Shown here in pieces: positions 38,649 to 47,580 of a stretch of DNA of 64,000 nt. The notes beneath the pieces were generated by a model, which was not told where the DNA came from, did not search any database, and saw nothing but the letters and a program-made list of their open reading frames with translations. The translations under genes and the position numbers were made by a program. The stretch comes from Pseudidiomarina insulisalsae (GTDB lineage: Bacteria > Pseudomonadota > Gammaproteobacteria > Enterobacterales > Alteromonadaceae), in NCBI RefSeq assembly GCF_003987065.1, contig NZ_PIPY01000003.1:62001-126000 (forward strand). Reading direction: 5' to 3'. Position 1 is the stretch's first letter. The number at the start of each line of letters is the position of its first letter.

Positions 38649-40076
38649 ATGAGCAAAGAAATTAATGCCCAAGTGGTCGTACTCGGTTCAGGCCCTGGGG
38701 GTTATTCAGCAGCCTTCCGTGCTGCCGATTTAGGTTTAGATACCGTACTTGTTGAGCGTTACAGCACGCTAGGTGGTGTATGTCTGAACGTTGGCTGTAT
38801 TCCGTCAAAAGCATTGCTGCACCTTGCCAAGCACATTGAAGACGCTAAGCACATGGCGGCAGAAGGCATCGAATTCGGCGAGCCAAAAATTGATCTCGAC
38901 AAAATTCGTGAGCACAAAGAAAAAGTCGTTGGCCAGCTGACCGGCGGTCTGGGTCAAATGTCGAAAATGCGTAAGGTGAAAGTGGTCACCGGTAACGGTG
39001 AATTCGCCAGCGACAAGAAAATGAAAGTGACCGACAACGACGGCAACGAAACCATCGTGAACTTTGAGCACGCGATTATCGCTGCTGGCTCGCAGTCGAT
39101 CAAACTACCTTTTGTACCTCATGACGACGAGCGTATCTGGGACTCAACCGACGCCCTTGAACTGCGCTTTGTACCTGATCGCATGTTGATTTTGGGTGGC
39201 GGTATTATCGGTCTGGAAATGGGCTGTGTCTACGCGGCACTGGGTTCAACCATCGACGTGGTTGAAATGACCGATCAGCTGATTCCACCTGCTGACAAAG
39301 ACATCATTAAGCCGTTCACTAAGAGCATGAAGAAGAAGTTCGATAACATCATGCTGAACACCAAAGCGGCGAAAGTGGAAGCCAAGAAAGACGGCATTCA
39401 CGTGACCTTTGAAGGTGAAAACGCACCTGAGAAGCCGGTCAAGTATGACGCTGTACTGGTTGCTGTTGGCCGTTCGCCAAACGGTGACAAAGTAGGTGCA
39501 GATAAAGCCGGTGTTGAAGTTACCGACCGTGGTTTCATTAACGTCGACAAGCAAATGCGCACCAATGTGAAAAACATCTTCGCCATCGGTGACCTGGTTG
39601 GCCAACCAATGCTGGCTCACAAAGCCGTGCACGAAGGTCACGTTGCTGCTGAAGTTATCTCTGGTATGAAGCACTACTTCGACCCGAAAGTGATTCCTTC
39701 AATTGCGTACACTGATCCAGAAGTTGCATGGACCGGTCTGACCGAGAAAGAAGCGAAAGCGCAAGGCATCGAATACGAAACAGCGGTATTCCCATGGTCA
39801 GCATCTGGCCGTGCCATTGCACAGGGTTCGACCGACGGCATGACCAAGCTGTTGTTTGACAAAAACGAGCGCATTATTGGTGCTGCAACCGTAGGTTCAA
39901 ACGCCGGCGAATTGATGGGTGAACTGTGTCTTGCTATCGAAATGGGCTGTGATGCAGAAGACATCGCGCTGACCATTCACGCACACCCAACGCTGCACGA
40001 ATCAGTTGGCCTGGCCGCGGAAGTGTTTGAAGGCTCGATTACCGACCTGCCAAACAAGAAAGCGAAGAAGAAGTAA
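38649..40076 (+). CDS. lpdA: Dihydrolipoyl dehydrogenase (E3)
   Basis: 475 residues, FAD flavoenzyme that reoxidises dihydrolipoamide in pyruvate dehydrogenase, 2-oxoglutarate dehydrogenase and glycine cleavage. FAD-binding VVVLGSGPGGYSAAFRAADLG, redox disulfide Cys45/Cys50 in GGVCLNVGCIPSKALL, NAD-binding LILGGGIIGLEMG, FAIGDLVGQPMLAHKA, and the dimer-interface HAHPTLHES catalytic His. Follows aceF with its own candidate promoter. The TAA stop is part of a REP-like repeat, replacing the usual GTAG head with GTAA. Confidence 0.97.
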   Translation: MSKEINAQVVVLGSGPGGYSAAFRAADLGLDTVLVERYSTLGGVCLNVGCIPSKALLHLAKHIEDAKHMAAEGIEFGEPKIDLDKIREHKEKVVGQLTGGLGQMSKMRKVKVVTGNGEFASDKKMKVTDNDGNETIVNFEHAIIAAGSQSIKLPFVPHDDERIWDSTDALELRFVPDRMLILGGGIIGLEMGCVYAALGSTIDVVEMTDQLIPPADKDIIKPFTKSMKKKFDNIMLNTKAAKVEAKKDGIHVTFEGENAPEKPVKYDAVLVAVGRSPNGDKVGADKAGVEVTDRGFINVDKQMRTNVKNIFAIGDLVGQPMLAHKAVHEGHVAAEVISGMKHYFDPKVIPSIAYTDPEVAWTGLTEKEAKAQGIEYETAVFPWSASGRAIAQGSTDGMTKLLFDKNERIIGAATVGSNAGELMGELCLAIEMGCDAEDIALTIHAHPTLHESVGLAAEVFEGSITDLPNKKAKKK

Positions 40077-40095
40077 CCCGTAGTTCTACTACGGG
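40073..40095 (+). repeat. REP-like palindrome, copy 4 (end of lpdA)
   Basis: Same 23-bp element with head GTAAC instead of GTAGC, then CCGTAG/CTACGG arms around TTCTA. Its second to fourth bases are the TAA stop of lpdA. Confidence 0.93.
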
Positions 40096-40147
40096 TCCAA
40101 CCCTCGTACACCGCGATGGTTGGAACGAACACCTCGCTAATGACAAC

Positions 40148-40185
40148 AAACACCGCGCTGGCTCAGCCACCGCGGTGTTTTTTTT
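40148..40185 (+). terminator. Rho-independent terminator after lpdA
   Basis: AAACACCGCG (40148-40157) pairs with CGCGGTGTTT (40171-40180), with an inner GGCT/AGCC stem, followed by a continuous T-run to 40185. Ends the pdh transcript. Confidence 0.93.
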
Positions 40186-40277
40186 GCACGCTTTCAAGTT
40201 GTACACCCGCCCGTGATGCCGTAAGGTAATGAAGTACTTCGCAGACAAACTTTTTTACAGAAGAAAAGGAGCGAGTT

Positions 40278-40562
40278 ATGGCGAACGAAGGTTATCATGA
40301 ACCCTACGAGCTGCTCTCGGATGAAACCCGTGACATGCATCGTGCCATTATTTCCCTGATGGAAGAGTTAGAAGCCGTCGATTGGTACAACCAACGCATT
40401 GACGTCTGTAACGACGAAGAGCTAAAAAAAATTCTGATTCACAATCGTGACGAGGAAAAAGAGCACGCGGCAATGACGTTGGAGTGGATCCGTCGCCGGG
40501 ACAAAAAGTTTGACGAAGAATTAAAAGAATACCTATTCACCGACGACGTGATAGGCCATTAA
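40278..40562 (+). CDS. Encapsulated-ferritin-like protein (EncFtn family)
   Basis: 94 residues, two long helices. EEKEHAAMTLEWIRR and MEELEAVDWY match the EncFtn family of ferroxidases that oxidise Fe(II) and normally load iron into encapsulin nanocompartments. By comparison with the Rhodospirillum protein the ferroxidase ligands map to Glu30, Glu60 and His63, the entry-site residues to Glu29 and Glu32, with Trp36 and Tyr37 also kept. The protein stops at YLFTDDVIGH: no C-terminal encapsulin-targeting peptide (LTVGSL-type) is present, and no encapsulin shell gene occurs in the window. GGAGCGAG precedes the ATG. It probably acts as a free or separately recruited iron oxidase; that part is inference. 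Confidence 0.85.
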   Translation: MANEGYHEPYELLSDETRDMHRAIISLMEELEAVDWYNQRIDVCNDEELKKILIHNRDEEKEHAAMTLEWIRRRDKKFDEELKEYLFTDDVIGH

Positions 40563-40571
40563 CGACAACAC

Positions 40572-40628
40572 CGTTATTTGATATTTGATATTGGTTATCC
40601 AGTAACTAATAACCGATATCAAATAACG
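40572..40628. repeat. A/T-rich GATATT palindrome, copy 2
   Basis: CGTTATT at the left pairs with AATAACG at the right, and TGATATTGGTTAT pairs with ATAACCGATATCA across a CCAGTAACTA loop; TGATATT is tandemly repeated on the left arm. Related to 33193-33260. Lies just before the M13 peptidase gene. Confidence 0.75.
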
Positions 40629-40654
40629 TCTTTGCATTATTGAATGAGGAAGTT

Positions 40655-42739
40655 ATGCGTAAAGTTAGTACTTTGGCGCTGAGTGTCGCACTGGCACTTG
40701 GAGTTGCCGCCTGCTCACCGCAGTCCAACCAGACCGAAAACAACACCACCGAACAGACTCAGGCCGATGCCCAGCAACAACAGCTGACCTCAGGTCTTGA
40801 TATGAACGATTTCAACACCAGCGTGCGTCCTCAGGACGATCTGTTCACCTATGTAAACGGTGGTTGGGTAGAGCGCACTGAAATTCCGGCGGATCGCTCA
40901 CGTATCGGCTCGTTTAATGAGCTGCGCGACGAAAATCAGGAGCGCCTGCGTAAAATTATCGAAACCGCAGCCGCCAGCTCACCTGAGCCAGGCTCCAACG
41001 CTGACAAAATCGGTGACTTCTTCAATAGCTACATGGACGTTGAGCGTCTGAACAGCCTTGGCTACGAGCCCATTGCTGCTGACCTTGAGGCTATCAATAA
41101 ACTGAAAAACCATGATCAGGTCGCTGCTCAATTCGCGCAAATGGCACGCTTCGGTATCAGCTCGCCATTCGGCTTTTATGTATATGCCGATGCGAAAAAC
41201 CCGGAAATGAACGCCATGTACATGAGCCAGGCGGGCCTTGGCCTTCCTGATCGCGACTATTACCTAAAAGACGAGGAAAAGTTCGTCGAAATTCGCGAAG
41301 CTTATACCTCGTACATGACCGATATGCTGGCGCTGGTTGGTTATGAACAGGACGCTGCCAAAGCTGCCGCCGAAGCAGTACTGGAGCTGGAAACTAAGTT
41401 AGCCGAAGTGCAGTGGAGCCGCGTTGAAAGCCGTAACGCAGACAAAACCTACAACAAAAAAACCATGGACGAAGTCAAAGCGTTACTGGGTGACTTTAAC
41501 CTGGGCGCCTACACCGAAGCCGCTGGCATTGCCACCGTGCAGGACGCTGTAGTACGTCAGCCTTCTTACTTCGAGAGCTTTGGCGCTATGTTTGCCGGCG
41601 TGCCACTGGACACCTGGAAACATTACCTGAGCCTGCGTCTGGTCAACGGCTTTGCCGGTGCCTTAAGCGAAGAAATCAGCGACCGCCGTTTTGCCTTCTA
41701 CGGCAAAGTACTTAACGGTACCCCTGAGCAAGAGCCGCGCTGGAAGCGTGGTGTCAGCGCCACTGATGATGCCCTTGGCGAGGTGTTGGGCCAGCTGTAT
41801 GTTGCTGAATACTTCCCGCCAGCGGCAAAAGAGCGCATGGAAACCCTGGTCGACAACCTGATTAAAGCTTACGGCGAGTCGATTAAAGAACTTGAGTGGA
41901 TGAGCGAAGAGACCAAGCAAAAAGCATTGGAAAAACTGAGCAAATTCACTCCGTACATTGGTTACCCAAGCGAATGGCGCGACTATTCGGCGCTGGTCGT
42001 ATCTGAAGACGACTTAGTGGGTAACTACAAGCGCTCAGCTGCGTTCGATTATCAGGAAAACATCAGCAAAATCGGCCAGCCGGTGAAAGAAGAAGACTGG
42101 GGCATGACGCCACAGACCGTGAACGCTTATTACAGCCCGGTACGTAACGAGATCGTGTTCCCGGCCGGCATTCTGCAACCGCCGTTCTTTAACATGAACG
42201 CTGAAGATGCAGTCAACTATGGCGGTATTGGCGCGGTCATTGGTCACGAGATCGGTCACGGTTTTGACGATCAGGGCTCAAAATACGATGGCGACGGTAA
42301 CCTGCAAAGCTGGTGGACTGATGCCGACCGTGAAGCCTTTGATGAACGCGGCGCAATGCTGGCAGCCCAGTACGACTTATATGAGCCGATCGAAGGCGTA
42401 TTTGTGAACGGTAAGCTGACGCTGGGTGAGAACATCGGCGATCTGGCAGGTGTGACCATCGCTTATAAAGCCTATAAAGATTCGTTAAACGGTGAAGAGT
42501 CTCCGGTACTTGACGGTTTTACCGGTGAGCAACGTGTATTCCTGGGCTGGGCGCAGGTCTGGCAGACCAAGCAGCGTGACGAATACACCCGTAACCAGGT
42601 GCTGAGCGATCCGCACTCGCCTGCTTACTATCGGGTAAACGGTACCGTGGTCAACGTTCCGGCATTTTATGAAGCCTTTGACGTGAAGCCAGGTGACGAG
42701 CTGTACTTACCACCTGAAGAACGCGTGACTATCTGGTAA
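40655..42739 (+). CDS. M13 family (neprilysin-like) metallopeptidase lipoprotein
   Basis: 694 residues from ATG 40655 (ATGAGGA upstream). Lipoprotein signal peptide with lipobox LGVAAC (Cys at about 20), so probably anchored in the outer membrane facing the periplasm. N-terminal M13 domain (RPQDDLFTYVNGGWVE), catalytic domain with HEIGH (His531, Glu532, His535), third ligand in GENIGDLAG, and NAYYSPVRNEIVFPAGILQPP for substrate binding. Members are PepO-like oligopeptidases. A Gln/Asn/Thr-rich tether follows the lipobox. Stand-alone gene. Confidence 0.93.
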   Translation: MRKVSTLALSVALALGVAACSPQSNQTENNTTEQTQADAQQQQLTSGLDMNDFNTSVRPQDDLFTYVNGGWVERTEIPADRSRIGSFNELRDENQERLRKIIETAAASSPEPGSNADKIGDFFNSYMDVERLNSLGYEPIAADLEAINKLKNHDQVAAQFAQMARFGISSPFGFYVYADAKNPEMNAMYMSQAGLGLPDRDYYLKDEEKFVEIREAYTSYMTDMLALVGYEQDAAKAAAEAVLELETKLAEVQWSRVESRNADKTYNKKTMDEVKALLGDFNLGAYTEAAGIATVQDAVVRQPSYFESFGAMFAGVPLDTWKHYLSLRLVNGFAGALSEEISDRRFAFYGKVLNGTPEQEPRWKRGVSATDDALGEVLGQLYVAEYFPPAAKERMETLVDNLIKAYGESIKELEWMSEETKQKALEKLSKFTPYIGYPSEWRDYSALVVSEDDLVGNYKRSAAFDYQENISKIGQPVKEEDWGMTPQTVNAYYSPVRNEIVFPAGILQPPFFNMNAEDAVNYGGIGAVIGHEIGHGFDDQGSKYDGDGNLQSWWTDADREAFDERGAMLAAQYDLYEPIEGVFVNGKLTLGENIGDLAGVTIAYKAYKDSLNGEESPVLDGFTGEQRVFLGWAQVWQTKQRDEYTRNQVLSDPHSPAYYRVNGTVVNVPAFYEAFDVKPGDELYLPPEERVTIW

Positions 42740-42760
42740 TAATTGGGTTACACTGTCGCC

Positions 42761-43141
42761 ATGAACGTCATGATTCGAATGCTCATTCTGGTTTTGTTGC
42801 TGGTGCCGCTTAGCGCACCAGCCGCCACTGCTGCGCCTGGCGCGGCGGTGCATGCCAGCATGGATATGAGTATGGAACATCACGCCATGGCGGCAGAGCA
42901 TGCCTGTTGTGACGACAGTGAGATGGCCTCGGTTCACGCCAGTGCCATGGCCGAACACATGTCCTGTGATGGCAGTTGCAGTGACTGCCAGCATTATTGT
43001 GGCGCGACCGCAGTCGCGCTATTACCTTCTTTTTCTGCTACCGCGGCGCTACCTGAAGTGCAGCGCTGGCAGTATCATCCCGCACATCTTCTGACCCGTA
43101 AGGACCGTCTCGAGCGTCCACCTATGCCTGCAAACGACTAA
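42761..43141 (+). CDS. Small secreted His/Met/Cys-rich protein of the copper efflux operon
   Basis: 126 residues from ATG 42761; not a family I can name. N-terminal signal sequence (MLILVLLLVPLSAPAATAA), then a metal-ligand-rich core: MDMSMEHHAMAAEHACCDD, with further His and Met and the cysteine cluster CDGSCSDCQHYC. The C-terminal third is plain. It begins 21 bases after the M13 gene and ends 37 before cusB, so it probably belongs to the cus transcript. A periplasmic copper or silver binding role is a reasonable inference from composition and context. Confidence 0.7.
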   Translation: MNVMIRMLILVLLLVPLSAPAATAAPGAAVHASMDMSMEHHAMAAEHACCDDSEMASVHASAMAEHMSCDGSCSDCQHYCGATAVALLPSFSATAALPEVQRWQYHPAHLLTRKDRLERPPMPAND

Positions 43142-43178
43142 GCGTTTTTCCCTAGTTCGTTTTTTGCAGGAGTAAGTT

Positions 43179-44474
43179 ATGTTTTTACAACGTTGGATTG
43201 TGGGTCTACTGGCCCTGACTTTGTTCGCTGGCAGCGTGGCGGCTCAGGATCATAGTGATCATTCGCAGCATGGCTCTGATCAGCACACCGCCGAACAGCA
43301 TCAGTTGACTGAGCAAACCCCGGCCGAGCGCCAGTTACAGGGCGACGAAGAGGTGCAGTACGTGTGCCCGATGCACAGTCACATTGTGCGTGACGAGCCC
43401 GGTACCTGCCCGATTTGTGGTATGGATCTGGAACCGCAGCAGCCCACAGTCGAAGTCAATGTGCAGATTAGTGGCCAGATGCAGCAAAACCTCGGCATTA
43501 CCACCACCATGGCCGAGCGAACCACCTTATGGCGCTATTTACCCACCCTGGCCACGGTGCAGTGGAATGACAATGCCCGCTGGCATGTGCATCCGCGGGC
43601 TTCAGGCTGGCTGGAAGAGCTGCAGGTCCGCAGTGAAGGTCAGACCGTTGCCGTGGGAGACCCCCTTTATAGTATCTACAGTAAAGAGTTGGTGGTGGCT
43701 CAGCAGGACTTTTTGCAGGCGGTCGATGCGGTAGATACCTTAAGCAAAGCCCAGGCGCAGCGGCTGTTGCGCGATGGTCGTCTGCGACTGGAGCTGTTAG
43801 GTTTTACCACTGAGCAAATCGCCCAGCTTGAGCGCAGTAAAGAAATCTTCTACCGCCTGCCGGTCTTCGCTAAGCACGCGGGTGTTGTAACCTCGCTGAA
43901 TGTTGCCGAGGGCATGTACGTCGAGCCTGGTACTGAGGTGATGACCATTACCGGTGACAATAGTGCCTGGCTGATTGCCGATGTTCCTGAGCGCTACACC
44001 GACTGGCTGCGACCTCAGGCTCCGGCCGATGTTACCTTGCCGCAGGCCGGCCTGAACGCGTATGAGACCGAAATTGATTACATCTATCCGGAGCTGGACG
44101 CGCAGGCGAAAACCCAACGTGTGCGTATTCAACTGCCGCAAGGTATTGACCCTGCACAGATTCATGTGGGTATGCAGGCACAGGTTGAGCTTTATGGCGG
44201 GCCGAAGCGTGACGTGATCGCTATTCCGGTAAGCGCGTTGATTATGACCGGCACGAGTAACCGCGTCATTGTGCAGACCGCTGACGACACCTTTGAACAG
44301 CGCGATGTGCACGTGGGCTTGGTGGTGCGTGACGAAGCTGAGATTATGCACGGGCTTGAGGTGGGCGAGCGTGTGGTCACGTCCGGACAGTTCCTGCTCG
44401 ACTCTGAGGCCAGTCTGAAAGCCAGTCGCTTAGGTGGCAAGCCGCAGCAAAGCGGAGGCGCGCATGCTCACTAA
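43179..44474 (+). CDS. cusB: Copper/silver efflux RND periplasmic adaptor CusB
   Basis: 431 residues. Signal peptide to about residue 22 (AVAAQ-type end), a His-rich segment ([13 protein letters not shown]), a heavy-metal-binding domain [20 protein letters not shown] at about 60-85, then the membrane-fusion fold: lipoyl/barrel-sandwich ([20 protein letters not shown]), helical hairpin and beta barrel. Works with CusA and an outer-membrane channel to expel Cu(I)/Ag(I) from the periplasm. The heavy-metal-binding domain fused at the N-terminus is common in marine bacteria and takes the place of a separate chaperone. Overlaps cusA by 11 bases. No cusC outer-membrane gene is present nearby. Confidence 0.93.
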   Translation: MFLQRWIVGLLALTLFAGSVAAQDHSDHSQHGSDQHTAEQHQLTEQTPAERQLQGDEEVQYVCPMHSHIVRDEPGTCPICGMDLEPQQPTVEVNVQISGQMQQNLGITTTMAERTTLWRYLPTLATVQWNDNARWHVHPRASGWLEELQVRSEGQTVAVGDPLYSIYSKELVVAQQDFLQAVDAVDTLSKAQAQRLLRDGRLRLELLGFTTEQIAQLERSKEIFYRLPVFAKHAGVVTSLNVAEGMYVEPGTEVMTITGDNSAWLIADVPERYTDWLRPQAPADVTLPQAGLNAYETEIDYIYPELDAQAKTQRVRIQLPQGIDPAQIHVGMQAQVELYGGPKRDVIAIPVSALIMTGTSNRVIVQTADDTFEQRDVHVGLVVRDEAEIMHGLEVGERVVTSGQFLLDSEASLKASRLGGKPQQSGGAHAH

Positions 44475-47400
44475 AATTATTGACTGGAGCCTTGCCAACC
44501 GCATGCTGGTGCTGATTGGCGCCTTATTTGCGGCATGGTTTGGCTGGCGTGCCATGAGCACAACCCCGCTGGATGCGATTCCTGATCTGTCCGATGTGCA
44601 GGTCATTGTGAAGACCCCTTATCCGGGGCAGGCGCCACAGTTGGTCGAAGAGCAGGTCACCTGGCCGCTGGCGAACCTGATGCTGGCGGTACCTGGCTCC
44701 ACCGAGGTGCGTGGCTTTTCGTTCTTTGGTGATTCGTATCTTTATATTCTGTTTGAAGAGGGCACCGACATTTACTGGGCGCGCAGCCGCGTGCTTGAGT
44801 ATCTGAATCAGGCATCGGAGCGACTGCCTGCGGGTATTACTCCACGCCTGGGACCGGACGCCAGTGGCGTCGGCTGGGTATTTCAGTATGCCCTGGTGGA
44901 TCGCACCGGACAGCGTCACCTCGGTGAGCTGACCAGCCTGCAGGACTGGTTCTTAAAACAAGAGCTGCAAAGTGTGGCCGGTGTTGCCGAAGTTGCGACC
45001 GTAGGTGGCATGGTGCAGGCCTATCAGGTTGTGGTTGACCCGTACCGCCTGCAAAGCTATGGCCTAACGCTGGAGCAGGTGCGCTCTACCATTACCAGCG
45101 CGAATCAGGAAGTTGGCGGCGGTATCGTCGAGATGGCGGAAGCCGAGTACATGGTACGCGGCACCGGCTATATCCAGTCGCTGGATGATCTGCGTGAGCT
45201 ACCCTTACCGGTGCGTAGCGCCGCAGGTAACGCTATTACTCTTGCCGATGTCGCGACCGTACGTCGCGGGCCGGAAAGCCGTCGTGGTATCGCCGAGCTG
45301 AACGGCGAGGGCGAGGTGGTTGGCGGTATCGTGGTGATGCGCCACGGTGATAATGCACTGGCGACCATTGAGCGGGTGCGCGATAAGCTAAAAACCCTGC
45401 AGCAAGGCCTGCCTGACGGCGTGGAGATTGTACCAACCTATGATCGCTCGAACCTGATCCACCGGGCGGTCGACAACCTGACCAATAAGCTGCTGGAAGA
45501 AATGGCGTTTGTGGCTTTGGTCACGGTGCTGTTCTTATTGCACATGCGCTCGGCCATGGTGGCGATTATTACCCTGCCACTGGCGGTGTTGATGAGCTTT
45601 ATCGTCATGCGCTGGTTAGGTATTAACGCTAACATTATGAGCTTAGGCGGTATCGCCATTGCCATCGGTGCACTGGTGGATGCAGCTATTGTGATGGTCG
45701 AAAATGCCCATAAACACCTGCAGCATTATCGTGAGGAGCATGGTACCGAGCCTAAAGGCGAGGTGCACTGGCGCCTGATCCGTAACGCCACGGTCGAAGT
45801 AGGCCCTGCGTTATTCTTGTCGCTGTTGATTATTACCTTAAGCTTCGTGCCGGTGTTTTCACTCGAAGCGCAGGAAGGGCGTTTATTCGCGCCGCTGGCT
45901 TACACCAAAACCTTTGCCATGGCTGCGGCAGCGTTACTGGCCATTACCCTGGTGCCGGTGCTGATGGGCTATTTCGTTCGCGGTAAAATTATCAGCGAGG
46001 AACGTAATCCGCTGACCCGCGCGCTTATCTGGCTGTATCGTCCGTTATTGCGCGGCGTGTTAAAGTGGCCGAAGATGGTTATTTTGCTTGCCGCGGTCGT
46101 GACAGTAAGTGGTTACTATCCGTTGAGTAAAATGGGCAGTGAATTTATGCCGACTATGCAAGAGGGCGATTTGCTGTACATGCCGACCACCATGCCGGGC
46201 ATTAGTCCCGCAGCGGTCGCTGAGTTGTTGCAGCGCACCGACCGGCTGATCAAACAGGTACCCGAAGTGGAACGCGTGTTCGGTAAGACCGGGCGGGCCG
46301 ATACCGCGACCGATCCGGCTCCGCTGACCATGCTGGAAACGACCATTCAGCTGAAGCCGCAAAGCGAATGGCGCGAAGGGGTAACCTTGCAGGACATTAT
46401 CGCCGAGCTTGACGCTACGGTGAATGTGCCGGGTATTACCAATGCCTGGGTACAGCCGATTAAAACCCGCATCGACATGCTCTCGACCGGCTTGAAAACG
46501 CCGCTGGGGCTGAAAATTGCCGGGCCTGAGCTTAGCGAAATTCAACGCATCGGCGGTGAGTTAGAAGAGCGTCTGTCAGGTTTGCCAGGGGTGGCTTCGG
46601 TATTTGCCGAGCGCCCGGCGGCGGGGCGTTATCTTGAAATCCGTCCGCGTTTAGCCGAAGCGGCGCGTTACGGGCTTGACCAGGCGACCATTCAGCGGAC
46701 GATTCAGTTTGCCATCGGCGGCGCGCAAATAGCCGAAACCGTTGAAGGCACCGAACGCTATCCCATTACCTTACGTTATCCGCGTGAGCTACGTGATCAT
46801 GTTGAAAGCATCCGTCAGTTGCCACTTTACAGCGCCAGTGGTGCCTGGGTAACGCTGGAGCAGGTTGCGGACATTCAGGTGACCGATGGTCCGGCGATGA
46901 TTCGTAGTGAGAACGCGCGTCCTACTGGTTGGGTGTTTATCGACGTCGACAGTACCACGTCGGTGGGCGATGTCATTGCCGCCGCTGAGCCGGTGTTGGC
47001 GGGTTATCAGCTACCGGCGCGCTATGCGTTGTCGTGGTCCGGTCAGTACGAGTCGATGGAACGGGTAAAAGCGAAGCTGACGCAGGTGGTACCGGCGACG
47101 CTGGCGGTCATTCTGGTGCTGCTGTATTTCACCTTCCGCTCGTTCAAACAGGCCGTACTGATCATGGCAACCCTGCCGCTGGCAATTACTGGCAGCCTGT
47201 GGTTCATCTGGTTACTGGGGTACAACCTGTCAATTGCTGTTGGCGTAGGTATGATTGCCCTGGCCGGAGTGGCCGCCGAGTTTGGCGTGGTGATGATGCT
47301 GTATCTGAACAATGCCTGGAAGAGTCGTAAGCAGCGCACCCGCGCGTCACTTTACGATGCCATTGAAGAGGGCGCAGTACTGCGCGTGCGGCCGAAAGCG

Positions 47401-47580
47401 ATGACGGTCATCACCATTATTGCCGGTCTGCTGCCAATTATGCTGACGCAGGGCACCGGTAGTGAAGTGATGCAGCGCATCGCGGCCCCCATGATTGGTG
47501 GTATGGTCCTGGCGCCGTTGTTGTCATTGCTGCTGCTACCGGCGGTGTACTACCTGTGGCACCGCCGTAAATTAAGCTGA
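44464..47580 (+). CDS. cusA: Copper/silver efflux RND pump CusA
   Basis: 1038 residues from ATG 44464; the longer frame only reflects the cusB overlap. Heavy-metal RND transporter with 12 membrane helices and large periplasmic loops. Family marks: [40 protein letters not shown] (proton relay region), [19 protein letters not shown] and [20 protein letters not shown]. The methionines of the last two segments fit a methionine-relay pump. Its stop codon directly abuts the stop of the convergent RND gene, leaving no room for a terminator. Confidence 0.95.
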   Translation: MLTKIIDWSLANRMLVLIGALFAAWFGWRAMSTTPLDAIPDLSDVQVIVKTPYPGQAPQLVEEQVTWPLANLMLAVPGSTEVRGFSFFGDSYLYILFEEGTDIYWARSRVLEYLNQASERLPAGITPRLGPDASGVGWVFQYALVDRTGQRHLGELTSLQDWFLKQELQSVAGVAEVATVGGMVQAYQVVVDPYRLQSYGLTLEQVRSTITSANQEVGGGIVEMAEAEYMVRGTGYIQSLDDLRELPLPVRSAAGNAITLADVATVRRGPESRRGIAELNGEGEVVGGIVVMRHGDNALATIERVRDKLKTLQQGLPDGVEIVPTYDRSNLIHRAVDNLTNKLLEEMAFVALVTVLFLLHMRSAMVAIITLPLAVLMSFIVMRWLGINANIMSLGGIAIAIGALVDAAIVMVENAHKHLQHYREEHGTEPKGEVHWRLIRNATVEVGPALFLSLLIITLSFVPVFSLEAQEGRLFAPLAYTKTFAMAAAALLAITLVPVLMGYFVRGKIISEERNPLTRALIWLYRPLLRGVLKWPKMVILLAAVVTVSGYYPLSKMGSEFMPTMQEGDLLYMPTTMPGISPAAVAELLQRTDRLIKQVPEVERVFGKTGRADTATDPAPLTMLETTIQLKPQSEWREGVTLQDIIAELDATVNVPGITNAWVQPIKTRIDMLSTGLKTPLGLKIAGPELSEIQRIGGELEERLSGLPGVASVFAERPAAGRYLEIRPRLAEAARYGLDQATIQRTIQFAIGGAQIAETVEGTERYPITLRYPRELRDHVESIRQLPLYSASGAWVTLEQVADIQVTDGPAMIRSENARPTGWVFIDVDSTTSVGDVIAAAEPVLAGYQLPARYALSWSGQYESMERVKAKLTQVVPATLAVILVLLYFTFRSFKQAVLIMATLPLAITGSLWFIWLLGYNLSIAVGVGMIALAGVAAEFGVVMMLYLNNAWKSRKQRTRASLYDAIEEGAVLRVRPKAMTVITIIAGLLPIMLTQGTGSEVMQRIAAPMIGGMVLAPLLSLLLLPAVYYLWHRRKLS

